Below, in pieces: positions 1-6,710 of a DNA stretch of 62,650 nt. Position 1 is the stretch's first letter; every line of letters starts with the position of its first letter. The notes beneath the pieces are model-generated. The model saw nothing but the letters and a program-made list of their open reading frames with translations, did no database searches and was not told the DNA's origin. Location of the stretch: positions 1 through 62,650 of IMG/VR virus record IMGVR_UViG_3300028840_001431; one strand, given 5' to 3'. The translations under genes and the position numbers were made by a program. This stretch comes from a virus.

Positions 1-429
1 AAGCATATCTCGATCTTGGACGTGAGAAAGGGCAAGTGGGCATCGGATAGGATTGCAGATGAGATGCTTGACGTTCAGTTAGAGTGGAACCCCATTCTTT
101 TCACGGCTGAACAGGGCCATATCAACAAGACCTTGGGACCTTTCCTGAAGCTCATGATGAAGCAAAGGGGCATTACGATCAACCTTGATCCCCGAGTCCC
201 CGTGACCGATAAGGTGTCCCGAGCCCGCACGGTCCAAGGCCTGAGCAAGCAAGGGATGGTCAGTTTGCCGAAGAGAGGTCCCGATCAGCCAGCATGGTTA
301 TCTGATGTCCGAATGCAGTTGAGGCGTTTTCCCTACGGGAAAAATAAGGACTTTGTTGATGCCTTAGCATGGATGGGGCAAGCGATTGATGAGGTATTCA
401 AATCCAAGTGGGTTGGGGTAGCGACATGA
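1..429 (+). CDS. terL: Terminase large subunit, C-terminal part (continues from 62650)
   Basis: The reading frame is open from base 1 and is the same frame as the partial gene that runs off the right end; the first 144 bases duplicate 62507-62650. This part is the end of the RNase-H-like nuclease domain, which cuts concatemeric DNA during packaging. An AEQG segment about 35 residues in and an acidic KDFVDALAW segment near the end fit the second and third metal-binding positions of terminase nucleases; the first (AIDFA) lies near 62430. Joined across the ends, the protein is about 500 residues, normal for the family. Its stop overlaps the next start as ATGA. Confidence 0.88.
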   Translation, partial: KHISILDVRKGKWASDRIADEMLDVQLEWNPILFTAEQGHINKTLGPFLKLMMKQRGITINLDPRVPVTDKVSRARTVQGLSKQGMVSLPKRGPDQPAWLSDVRMQLRRFPYGKNKDFVDALAWMGQAIDEVFKSKWVGVAT

Positions 430-626
430 TCAAGACGATATGGGCGGTCATTCGGTGTTACTCGCATTGCCTGTTTGCTCTCCATCGGCCATTCATTCAA
501 GAATACAAGGGGAAGCTCTTCGTTGTGAGCTGTTGGGAGTGTGAGCGTTCGTTCTATGGACCTGATGACGTGGTAAAGAAGCAGATCAGATTGTTCAGGG
601 CTCTTTCCCGAGCCTTTCATAGGTGA
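426..626 (+). CDS. Small protein of unknown function
   Basis: 66 residues. I chose the ATG at 426 because it overlaps the terminase stop as ATGA, implying translational coupling; an upstream in-frame start at 408 would lie inside the terminase gene. The product is basic, with a C-x-x-C pair in its middle (VVSCWECERSF) that could bind metal. I do not recognise a family. It could be a small packaging-associated or early accessory protein. Confidence 0.6.
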   Translation: MIKTIWAVIRCYSHCLFALHRPFIQEYKGKLFVVSCWECERSFYGPDDVVKKQIRLFRALSRAFHR

Positions 627-697
627 TACTCGCGTCCCTGCTAATTGGAACTAATATCGACCGATTGAGTCAAATTAACCTTTAGAGGAGGAGCATC

Positions 698-910
698 ATG
701 GATCAAAAAGACCTTCATCATCGTTTCACGTATCATCCACCGACCGGGAATCAGCCTGAGAAGTATGAGCAGATCAGGACGATAGCCCGTAATTTCTCTG
801 ATAACCTAAACCTTGCTTGCCCGGACAGCCGGGAAAAGAGTCTTGCGATCACCAAGCTTGAAGAGGCGGTTATGTGGGCAAACGCCGCTATTGCCAGAAA
901 TCCGAAGTAA
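698..910 (+). CDS. acb2: Acb2-like anti-CBASS cyclic-nucleotide sponge
   Basis: 70 residues. The segments HHRFTYHPPTGNQPEKY (residues 7-23) and TKLEEAVMWANAAIARN (52-68) are the hallmark of the small helical Acb2 (T4 Vs.4-like) family. Known members form hexamers that sequester cyclic di- and trinucleotide signals of CBASS and some Thoeris defences. It should act in the host cytoplasm early in infection. An AGAGGAGG-type ribosome site sits just upstream of the ATG. Family members are often somewhat longer, but both signature segments are intact here. Function is inferred from sequence similarity recalled, not from a search. Confidence 0.85.
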   Translation: MDQKDLHHRFTYHPPTGNQPEKYEQIRTIARNFSDNLNLACPDSREKSLAITKLEEAVMWANAAIARNPK

Positions 911-930
911 TATCCACAACTAAAAATTCG

Positions 931-960
931 TTGACTTCAGATGATAGCAGATGAGAGGAT
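931..960 (+). promoter_or_regulatory. Possible sigma70-type promoter for 1092
   Basis: TTGACT at 931 is a near-consensus -35 box. With 18 bases of spacing the -10 would be GAGGAT at 955, with GATATG just beyond. The match is only fair. Its position, just before the long untranslated stretch ahead of the 1092 gene, favours a real start site. Confidence 0.3.
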
Positions 961-970
961 ATGAGAGACT

Positions 971-1057
971 AGGACGGGGGAGTAATCGTGGTTTTTTCAC
1001 CTGACCGGGTTTCATAGGGTTCCCCCTCAAGTGTCCTTTCCCATGGTATCCCCCGTC
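971..1057 (+). promoter_or_regulatory. Long-range inverted repeat in the leader of gene 1092
   Basis: GGACGGGGGA at 971-980 is exactly complementary to TCCCCCGTCC at 1048-1057, so a leader RNA could close a 10-bp GC-rich stem around a 67-base loop. The loop contains a run of T and a small GTG/CAC hairpin. The ribosome site of gene 1092 (GGAGGG) lies just 3' of the stem. It may be a structured leader or an attenuator. Confidence 0.4.
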
Positions 1058-1091
1058 CCCTTACTAATCCCTTAAATGGAGGGACCTCGCA

Positions 1092-1601
1092 ATGGAGGAA
1101 GCTCAATGGAGCACCGAATTGACCCTTGATGAAGGGTACATGATTGGATCTCTCGCCGCTTGTCGTATCGTCCGAAAATTCCACTACAAACGAAAGAAGA
1201 GTCACGGTGGTCATTCCCGGAGAGATAATCGGATCATTTGGGCCGATTCGATCAATGGGTTGATGGGTGAGTATGCCGCGTCAAAGGTCCTTGGCTTGCC
1301 TTGGACCCCCGGCGGGCCGATGATTACCCATGGTGATATTGCCGAGGCTATTGAGGTCCGAACCCCGTGGAAACGGAATGGGAACCTCCTCATCTACAAG
1401 AGCGATACCTTACAGGTCCCGTTCGTCAAGATGAAGGGTGAGTTCCCGGTCTACCATGCGGTGGGTTGGATCTTGGGTGATGAGGCCCGATGTGATGACT
1501 TTTGGTGGAAAGGGGGTGATCCTCCATGTTGGAGCGTACCTGACCGATGCCTGACATCGATGGAACGATTCAAACCTTGGCTTGAAGGACGGTATATATG
1601 A
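1092..1601 (+). CDS. Putative PD-(D/E)XK-fold phage protein
   Basis: 169 residues. The pattern GLMGEYAASKVLGL (57-70), then GDIAEAIEVRT (81-91), then a GNLLIY strand and a YHAVGWILGDEA strand near the end resembles the E...D...E-x-R/K core of phage proteins with a restriction-endonuclease-like fold. Candidate active residues are E60, D82 and E88. The final lysine is replaced by R90 or supplied elsewhere, so activity is uncertain. GGAGGG precedes the ATG. The stop overlaps the next start as ATGA. Confidence 0.5.
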   Translation: MEEAQWSTELTLDEGYMIGSLAACRIVRKFHYKRKKSHGGHSRRDNRIIWADSINGLMGEYAASKVLGLPWTPGGPMITHGDIAEAIEVRTPWKRNGNLLIYKSDTLQVPFVKMKGEFPVYHAVGWILGDEARCDDFWWKGGDPPCWSVPDRCLTSMERFKPWLEGRYI

Positions 1602-1768
1602 GCACGTTGTTGGATCTAGCTTGGCAACATACGATTGGAGCCATCGCCTCTTCATTGGTGGGGTTCCTGACGTTCTTGGTGATTGTTGCCTTTGTTGGCC
1701 TCTTAATCCTGATAACCCGATATCGGTCAAAGCCTGAAGGTCCCATGAAACCCATCGACGAAGAGTGA
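1598..1768 (+). CDS. Small single-pass membrane protein
   Basis: 56 residues. The ATG overlaps the previous stop (ATGA), which supports the start. One strong hydrophobic span covers roughly residues 12-40 (IGAIASSLVGF, then VIVAFVGLLILI), followed by a short basic tail (RYRSK). The topology predicts an inner-membrane anchor. I do not recognise a family. It could be a small holin-like or superinfection-related peptide, but nothing decides this. Confidence 0.55.
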   Translation: MSTLLDLAWQHTIGAIASSLVGFLTFLVIVAFVGLLILITRYRSKPEGPMKPIDEE

Positions 1769-1811
1769 ACCGCAAAGAGTATGAAACCCTTACAAACTAT
1801 CGTGAAAGGAG
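1743..1811 (+). repeat. Four half-sites of the 36-bp intergenic repeat
   Basis: ATGAAACCC at 1745, GTGAACC at 1764, ATGAAACCC at 1781 and CGTGAAAGG near 1800 are spaced 19, 17 and about 19 bases. This is the rhythm of the large array at 2009-2430. The last site runs into the ribosome-binding site of gene 1819. Confidence 0.6.
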
Positions 1812-1818
1812 GAAGTCA

Positions 1819-2001
1819 ATGCGAGCATTGCAAGAGCAAGTAAGAATACAATGTTCAGATGGAAATTGGAATTATGATCCGTACATGCACGGCATGGCTA
1901 ATGGTTTGATTTGTGCTTTAGCTACCATCGAGGGGAAAGAGCCGAAATATCTCAACCCGCCGGAGAAGTGGCTATGTGATAACGAGGTTGAATGCGGCTG
2001 A
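1819..2001 (+). CDS. Small protein of unknown function
   Basis: 60 residues. I chose the ATG at 1819 because AAAGGAGG sits at 1804-1811. A longer in-frame version could start at a GTG at 1765, which overlaps the previous stop, but that extension consists of repeat half-sites rather than ordinary coding sequence. The product has a YDPYMHGMANGLICALATIEGKEP core and two late cysteines, a pattern I associate with unnamed small phage proteins. Confidence 0.55.
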   Translation: MRALQEQVRIQCSDGNWNYDPYMHGMANGLICALATIEGKEPKYLNPPEKWLCDNEVECG

Positions 2002-2008
2002 TTCCCAC

Positions 2009-2430
2009 GTGAGCCTGAATATTGCTGGAACCCTTAAAGACTGTGTGAAGCCTTGTCGCGTTGGAACCCATAATAATCATGTGAGCCGTGGCCGTATGAA
2101 ACCCTGATTATACCTGTGAGCCGAGAGAATTGTGAAATCCTTATGACCGACTGTGAGCCTAAAAACCGTGAACCCCTACGACCTTCAGCGGAGTTTGGTG
2201 GAGGTGGACCCCATCCCCCCGTGATGAATCGATGATCCTTGGAACCCGATTAAGCTCAAGTGAGCCTAGCACACCCTGAAACCCTGAGTGGCTTGCGAGT
2301 CAACAGTTGATGAAGCCCATTAATACGGTATGAAGTTTGGACTCAATGAATCCCTACCATCATGTATGAAGCCATAGTTATCTTGGACCCCAATCCTAAC
2401 AAGTGAGTCTAATGGAGATCGTGAAACCCT
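2009..2430 (+). repeat. About 12 degenerate 36-bp tandem units in a 463-base gene-free stretch
   Basis: No gene fits 2002-2464. Instead two related half-sites alternate every 16-21 bases. GTGAGCC-like sites lie at 2009, 2045, 2081, 2116, 2152, 2188 (weak), 2223, 2260, 2295 (weak), 2328, 2364 and 2403. GGAACCC or TGAAACCC-like sites lie at 2027, 2063, 2097, 2132, 2168, 2205, 2240, 2277, 2310, 2345, 2383 and 2421. Each series has a period near 36 bases while the spacer sequence differs in every unit, unlike a recent tandem duplication. The array ends about 25 bases before the ribosome site of gene 2465. It looks like a protein-binding array, either regulatory or centromere/origin-like. Confidence 0.75.
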
Positions 2431-2464
2431 AACAATATTACGCCTTTGAGCAAGGAGGACAGAG

Positions 2465-2923
2465 ATGAAGCATCAACTAGACCCCGATATGATGGCCAAA
2501 GAAGAAAAGCGTCCCGAGATGCCAGATAACGCCGGGATGGCTAAGGACCCTTATCGTATGCCTGTTACAAGCGTTAATGAAGCAATTCTCAGGAACATGG
2601 AGGGCATGAGATCCCTCATGGAAGAGATGGTTCAGCTAACCCGTGAGATGGCGGGCCATGAGGTCAGGATCTTCCCCCCTGCCATGGATGAGAAATATAC
2701 CGGGGAGGTCTACAAGCGGGACAACGGGGAAGAGGTCCCGGAGAGTGAGTGGGTGATCTTCCGCGTGACCGATCATCTCCTTCCGAACGTGCTCAGGGCC
2801 TATATGGACCTTTGCAAGTCGGTGGGATGTAGTGAGAGGCACATCAACGGCATTGGTGGGCTTCTTCAGCGGGTGGAGCATTGGCAAGCTACCCATCCCC
2901 ATCGGGTACACATGCCGGATTAG
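2465..2923 (+). CDS. Hypothetical phage protein
   Basis: 152 residues, with AAGGAGG just upstream of the ATG. The N-terminal 35 residues are polar and rich in M and P. Residues 40-66 form a likely amphipathic helix (ILRNMEGMRSLMEEMVQL). The rest contains EVPESEWVIFRVTDHLLPNVLRAY and a C-S-V-G-C segment. I do not recognise the family. It lies directly downstream of the 36-bp array, which may control it. Confidence 0.6.
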   Translation: MKHQLDPDMMAKEEKRPEMPDNAGMAKDPYRMPVTSVNEAILRNMEGMRSLMEEMVQLTREMAGHEVRIFPPAMDEKYTGEVYKRDNGEEVPESEWVIFRVTDHLLPNVLRAYMDLCKSVGCSERHINGIGGLLQRVEHWQATHPHRVHMPD

Positions 2924-2960
2924 CCATTACGAATTGAAACCCTTGCAATCATAGGTGATC
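2919..2960 (+). repeat. Intergenic 36-bp repeat half-sites
   Basis: A weak TTAGCC at 2919, a strong TTGAAACCCT at 2934 and GGTGATC at 2954 keep the 16-20 base spacing. The last one doubles as the AGGTGA ribosome-binding site of gene 2962. Confidence 0.45.
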
Positions 2961-2961
2961 A

Positions 2962-3876
2962 ATGTACGCTCATCAGGTTATGGAGTGGCTCGACAATCAA
3001 GCGGTGCATCCGGGGCAAATGCCGGATAACTACCGGAGAGACTTGAAATTTCTACGGGAGGCTATTCGCAAGGCCGTCAAGTATCATATGGGATTCATCG
3101 GTGATTTCTATGATATTTTCAAGCATAGAGTCCTTGGTGAGCCGCTCTTTACTGATGACGTGGTTTGCATCCCCCCTTACAATTCGATTTGGGTGGATTG
3201 GAAAACCTCCAAGAGTGCGGGGATCAAGAGGCAAGCGATATTGTGTCATCACTTCAACGATCATAGCCATCCCCATAGGCGACTTGATTTCACCCCGTTC
3301 ACGTATCAAAACCATAATGGATGGGATTGGACTTACATTCCGATCATAGCTCATGTGGATTTCGACAAGAAAGGGGAGTCAGAGAGATCTGTCAGCTATA
3401 GTTCATCTCTTACCCCTGAGGAGTGGGATCAGTACGGGAACCCCGATAAGAATGATAAGAAAGACCGCGGCCAAACAGGGGCCATCAGGCATATGGCGGT
3501 TCATATGACGGCCATGGATATGCTGTTTTCTTTCCTGAATTGTAAAAACGTCAAGACAATTCCCGTTGATCCTGATAAGAAGCTATTGAAGAAGAGGGCC
3601 AAGAGAAACAAGCTCCCCATTCTGAGATATCACGTCCTGAAGGTCACGGGAGTCAAGATCAAGCAGGATGGGACGATTGGACGGGGCAATCGAGATCTTC
3701 CCCTTCATACGGTATGCGGTCACATCAAGGACTATACCGATAAGGGCCTATTCGGTAAGATCAAGGGGCGGTTCTTCTTTGCCGCTCATCTCAGGGGCTC
3801 AGCCGATCACGGTATGGTGATGAAGGATTACGAAACAGTACCGGAGGAAAGACATGAACAGACGATCATTTGTTAA
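2962..3876 (+). CDS. Conserved-type phage hypothetical protein
   Basis: 304 residues. AGGTGATC lies 5-6 bases before the ATG. The C-terminal half (LPLHTVCGHIKDYTDKGLFG, then KGRFFFAAHLRGSADHG) matches a pattern found in phage proteins of unknown role with an R/C-G-H-x-K-x-Y motif, a G-L-F-G segment and a final H-x-R-G. Residues 200-240 are very basic. The end overlaps the following Tat-signal gene by 23 bases, so the two are probably co-translated. It may bind nucleic acid, but no catalytic motif is certain. Confidence 0.6.
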   Translation: MYAHQVMEWLDNQAVHPGQMPDNYRRDLKFLREAIRKAVKYHMGFIGDFYDIFKHRVLGEPLFTDDVVCIPPYNSIWVDWKTSKSAGIKRQAILCHHFNDHSHPHRRLDFTPFTYQNHNGWDWTYIPIIAHVDFDKKGESERSVSYSSSLTPEEWDQYGNPDKNDKKDRGQTGAIRHMAVHMTAMDMLFSFLNCKNVKTIPVDPDKKLLKKRAKRNKLPILRYHVLKVTGVKIKQDGTIGRGNRDLPLHTVCGHIKDYTDKGLFGKIKGRFFFAAHLRGSADHGMVMKDYETVPEERHEQTIIC

Positions 3877-4462
3877 GGCAATCATAGCGGTTGGAGCCTC
3901 TACCATAGTGAAACCCGCTCTTTCTCTGCTCCCCAAGGCTAAAGCCGTGAGTTCTCCGGCGAGTTCTCCAATTGGAGATTTGGAGATCCCCAAAAATGCC
4001 TTTGTAACGTCCGAGCAGATCAAGGCCATAAGGAGGTTGCTTGCTCGTGGCGAAGTGGCCTTTAATTGGCCTCGGGTCCATGGGAAGGCCTCGGTGGTCG
4101 ATGATATGTATCGACAAAACAGGCCGATAGGGCATTTCAAACACCTTGAGCTTCCAAAGGCTAAGACGGTGAGTTTCAGGCGATATGAGGAGCTTCCCAC
4201 GGTGCCTGAGCCCTTAGCTGAGGGGATGATCCCGAGTGGTGAGCGATTGGCCTATGCAGAGTTTGTCCCTTGGGATCATTACTATAATGCCGCGAAGTTA
4301 AACGAGGAATGGTTGAAGAGGTTTGAGGTTGCTTCAACCGCTTCTGAGGTCCCTCTTATCCAGCAACAGGACCTCAATAAAATGGCTAAGCGTTTGGGCG
4401 AGAACGTTGCCCGAGTGAAGGAAAGCCTTATCAAGGCATTGATCAAATCAGCAGTCAGGTGA
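3854..4462 (+). CDS. Tat-signal protein that is a truncated paralogue of the major capsid protein
   Basis: 202 residues. The N-terminus NRRSFVK followed by a hydrophobic AIIAVGASTIV stretch is a twin-arginine signal peptide, predicting export of a folded protein. Residues 60-137 resemble capsid protein residues 22-82: RRLLARG against ARLLMRG, QNRPI against QSRPI, SFRRYEELP against KFRRYESLP, PLAEGMIPSG against PLAEGIPPKG. Residues 147-163 (KLNEEWLKRFEVASTAS) resemble the capsid C-terminus (ILNQLWMARLEVAATA). The capsid middle, about 235 residues, is absent. The last 40 residues form a helical tail (KMAKRLGENVARVKE). GGAGGA precedes the ATG inside the preceding gene. It could be an exported capsid decoy, assembly regulator or structural part. 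Confidence 0.75.
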   Translation: MNRRSFVKAIIAVGASTIVKPALSLLPKAKAVSSPASSPIGDLEIPKNAFVTSEQIKAIRRLLARGEVAFNWPRVHGKASVVDDMYRQNRPIGHFKHLELPKAKTVSFRRYEELPTVPEPLAEGMIPSGERLAYAEFVPWDHYYNAAKLNEEWLKRFEVASTASEVPLIQQQDLNKMAKRLGENVARVKESLIKALIKSAVR

Positions 4463-4527
4463 TAGCGGAACCCTAGTGAGTATCTATGTTAAAAAGCGAT
4501 TAACAATGTTAATTTTGAGGTAACACC

Positions 4528-5085
4528 ATGAAGATAACAAGACGCGGATTCCTGAAGCTGTTAGGCGTTGGTGGTCCGGGATTAGCGGCGACCGCTACGG
4601 CTAAGATGAACCCCGTCAAAGGCCTTGAGGCCCTATTTCGGAACCTTCCCCAAGCAAAAGGGATTAGGGATGGGCAAGTCATCCTTGGATTTGATCCTAA
4701 GGTGATGTATGGTGATTGGATGAAGTCCGGGATTATCGTAAAACCGGAGATGTATGGAGTCTATGGGCCGTGGCGACCGTCCCCGAAACCGGGAAAGAAG
4801 CCGGGAGATTTGGGGTATTATGACTTGAGCCAAGTCCCTGATGAAACGATGAGGAAGGTACGGAAGAGCATTGAAACCTTTATCCCGAGGAAATGGCGAC
4901 CCCATGTAGTCATTGACCTTTCGGCTTCGGGTGATATCATTTGGTGGAGGTATCTTCCACCGGGGATGAGTCCGATCAGGAACCAGAAGCCCCCGGTTGA
5001 TACGTTCTTCCCCGAGAAGAGGAAGTCAAAGTTGACCGGAAAGCCCTTGAGAGAGGGTGAGCGTATCTCGTATTGGGATGATTGA
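4528..5085 (+). CDS. Second Tat-signal protein, function unknown
   Basis: 185 residues. TRRGFLKLLGVGG is an almost ideal twin-arginine motif, followed by a hydrophobic stretch ending near GLAATATA, so cleavage is likely around residue 25. The mature part is basic and rich in proline and glycine (YGPWRPSPKPGKKPGD) with a HVVIDLSASGDIIWWRYLP strand pair. No cofactor-binding motif typical of redox Tat substrates is visible, and I do not recognise the fold. GAGGTAA lies upstream of the ATG. It follows the capsid-like Tat protein and precedes a Sec-exported protein, so 3854-5663 looks like an export block. Confidence 0.7.
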   Translation: MKITRRGFLKLLGVGGPGLAATATAKMNPVKGLEALFRNLPQAKGIRDGQVILGFDPKVMYGDWMKSGIIVKPEMYGVYGPWRPSPKPGKKPGDLGYYDLSQVPDETMRKVRKSIETFIPRKWRPHVVIDLSASGDIIWWRYLPPGMSPIRNQKPPVDTFFPEKRKSKLTGKPLREGERISYWDD

Positions 5086-5160
5086 GCCATTTGAAAGTAG
5101 GAACCCAAGATAGATTTTGTGAGCCTAATGACTGCTGGAGCCCTAGATAGTGTGTGAAAT
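5082..5160 (+). repeat. Five half-sites of the 36-bp repeat between 4528 and 5181 genes
   Basis: TTGAGCC at 5082, GGAACCC at 5100, GTGAGCC at 5119, GGAGCCC at 5137 and GTGAAAT at 5154 are spaced 17-19 bases, alternating as in the main array. They end 8 bases before the TTTGGAGG ribosome site of gene 5181. Confidence 0.65.
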
Positions 5161-5180
5161 CAAAACTTTGGAGGTATGAA

Positions 5181-5663
5181 ATGAAGAGAATGAATTTGAG
5201 AGATTGGATTGCTTTCGTTTGTGTCGTCATTATCCTTGCGTTTGTCCTTACGCCGATGTTTGCAAATGCTCAAAACAAGGTCTATCAAGCGGATCTTCAC
5301 TTGATGTGGGAACATTCCGAGCATCCTTCCAACATGGCCGGGGGTGGATATCGGATCTATTGGGGTCCCGATGAGGGTGGACCGTGGCCTCAGTCTAAGG
5401 ATATCGACTTTGCAACTGTGGCCCCCGGTACGCCTTTGCCGAGTGGAGTGACGACCTATGAGGTCCCTCAGATCTTGATCCCGATTGACAATCCTCAGGC
5501 CTTATCAGCGGTCACGCGGTACATAGTCATGACGGCTTGGAATCAGGGAGGAGATGAATCAGATCCATCGAATGAAGTCACGGTTCCCATGAAATTCAAG
5601 CTTGCGGGGGTCAATGCTTTGAAGATCATCTTCAAGGCACTCATTGAAATCACGATTCCATGA
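5181..5663 (+). CDS. Sec-exported protein with fibronectin-III-like domain
   Basis: 160 residues. I chose the ATG at 5181 because TTTGGAGG sits 6-7 bases upstream; an in-frame GTG at 5154 lies in a repeat half-site. The N-terminus has basic residues (KRMNLR), a hydrophobic core (WIAFVCVVIILAFVL) and an ANA-Q cleavage site, a textbook signal peptidase I substrate. The mature part (VYQADLHLMWEHS, GGYRIYWGP, RYIVMTAWNQGGDESDPSNEV) has the strand pattern of a fibronectin type III domain, common in surface or adhesive proteins. The stop overlaps the next start as ATGA. Confidence 0.7.
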   Translation: MKRMNLRDWIAFVCVVIILAFVLTPMFANAQNKVYQADLHLMWEHSEHPSNMAGGGYRIYWGPDEGGPWPQSKDIDFATVAPGTPLPSGVTTYEVPQILIPIDNPQALSAVTRYIVMTAWNQGGDESDPSNEVTVPMKFKLAGVNALKIIFKALIEITIP

Positions 5664-5944
5664 CCCGAAAAGCAAAGCCCCAAAAAGGAAGGAAGGTCGA
5701 TTTTTGGTCCTTTTGTACGGGGGCAGGAATGGGAATCTTCCTTGGACTACTCGCGGGTCAAGCCATCTATCAACCGGACACACCAAGGCCCGAGAGTTTT
5801 CGACCTGTCCAAGTGATGAGGCCTCTCCCTGATGGGAAATTTCAGGAAGGGCGAATGGGTCCGAATGGACGATTCATACCCGTTGGACCTCCAAGGGAGT
5901 TGACAGAGAAAGAAAAGGCCATGGTCCCGGCTGAATTGAGGTAA
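5660..5944 (+). CDS. Small membrane-anchored protein
   Basis: 94 residues, with an ATGA overlap with the preceding exported protein. After a basic N-terminus (TRKAKPQKGRK) a glycine-rich hydrophobic span covers residues 15-36 (FWSFCTGAGMGIFLGLLAGQAI). A proline- and glycine-rich tail follows. The basic N-terminus suggests an N-in topology with the tail in the periplasm. No known family recognised. Confidence 0.55.
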   Translation: MTRKAKPQKGRKVDFWSFCTGAGMGIFLGLLAGQAIYQPDTPRPESFRPVQVMRPLPDGKFQEGRMGPNGRFIPVGPPRELTEKEKAMVPAELR

Positions 5945-5947
5945 GGC

Positions 5948-6595
5948 ATGATCAAGCCCCCCGCAATGGTTAAGGCCTACCCTGAGAGGAAATTCCATCG
6001 ATTCTTCTTCGATGAAGGTCCCCCATGTGACTTCTATGTGAGAGGGGCTATTGCTTGGCCTTGGATAGGTCAATTAGGCTTTGGAGTCCTAGGGGCTCAA
6101 GAGATCAATACGAAGATCGTCTATGTCTTTGAAGAATATGAGTTTCTCCACATTGACCCCGTTTTCGACCCTGACACAACTAAATACGTTGGATTGGCCG
6201 ACTTCCTCAATAGGATGGCCTCAAAGTATCAGGCAACCGAGTATTTCTGGAATGACCGCCCTGACCTCCACGATTATTATCACAAGCTTGTCATCAGATC
6301 CCCCCAAGTGAACGTTCAGCCCGCCATGATCAAAGCCCATTACGACAAGGATGAGGTTGCAGATGGGATTCTCCATGCTCATGTTGACCGGAAAACGGTT
6401 AGGGTATCATTGCAATCTCAGGTGTTACAGCATTTGCAAGGGGGTGATCCCGATCAATTCAGGGGATATCATGCTTTGAGGGTCCTTTTGATGGGGTTCA
6501 CTAATTTTCCATGGAGGGACCCCGGACCACCGACCGAGGACGTGGTTGAGATTTGGGACCCCACTCCTCGTATTTGGTCGAAATGGAGCAGATGA
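5948..6595 (+). CDS. Hypothetical phage protein
   Basis: 215 residues, no signal peptide. It is rich in aromatic residues (FHRFFFDEGPPCDFYV, IAWPWIGQLGFG) with a middle section (YQATEYFWNDRPDLHDYYH) that looks like a compact cytoplasmic alpha/beta domain. A D-P-x-x-D-P-D-T motif near residue 72 could be a metal-binding loop, but this is weak. It sits between the export block and the head genes. Function unknown. Confidence 0.55.
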   Translation: MIKPPAMVKAYPERKFHRFFFDEGPPCDFYVRGAIAWPWIGQLGFGVLGAQEINTKIVYVFEEYEFLHIDPVFDPDTTKYVGLADFLNRMASKYQATEYFWNDRPDLHDYYHKLVIRSPQVNVQPAMIKAHYDKDEVADGILHAHVDRKTVRVSLQSQVLQHLQGGDPDQFRGYHALRVLLMGFTNFPWRDPGPPTEDVVEIWDPTPRIWSKWSR

Positions 6596-6611
6596 AAGGA
6601 GGTGATGGCAG

Positions 6612-6665
6612 ATGCCTTGCGGATCAAAGAAGGGTAAGAAGAGAGGGGGCCGGAAAGGCCGTTAA
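6612..6665 (+). CDS. Very small basic peptide
   Basis: 17 residues (MPCGSKKGKKRGGRKGR), with AAAGGAGGTG about 9 bases before the ATG. Highly charged peptides of this size occur in head modules of many phages, and the ribosome site is good. With so short a sequence there is no independent support for coding. Confidence 0.4.
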   Translation: MPCGSKKGKKRGGRKGR

Positions 6666-6673
6666 GAAAACTA

Positions 6674-6702
6674 TTGACTTTTCAGCGAAATTGTGCTTTA
6701 AC
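6674..6702 (+). promoter_or_regulatory. Sigma70-type promoter
   Basis: TTGACT at 6674-6679 and TTTAAC at 6697-6702 with exactly 17 bases between them. The predicted start, near 6709, is only about two bases before the ATG of gene 6711, so that gene may be translated from a nearly leaderless message. Confidence 0.5.
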
Positions 6703-6710
6703 CCCCGGCA

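Noticed and set aside
2009-2430. CRISPR array
   Set aside because: Period is about 36 bases, but the shared parts are only 7-9 bases, degenerate and alternate between two forms; there are no long identical repeats and no cas genes.
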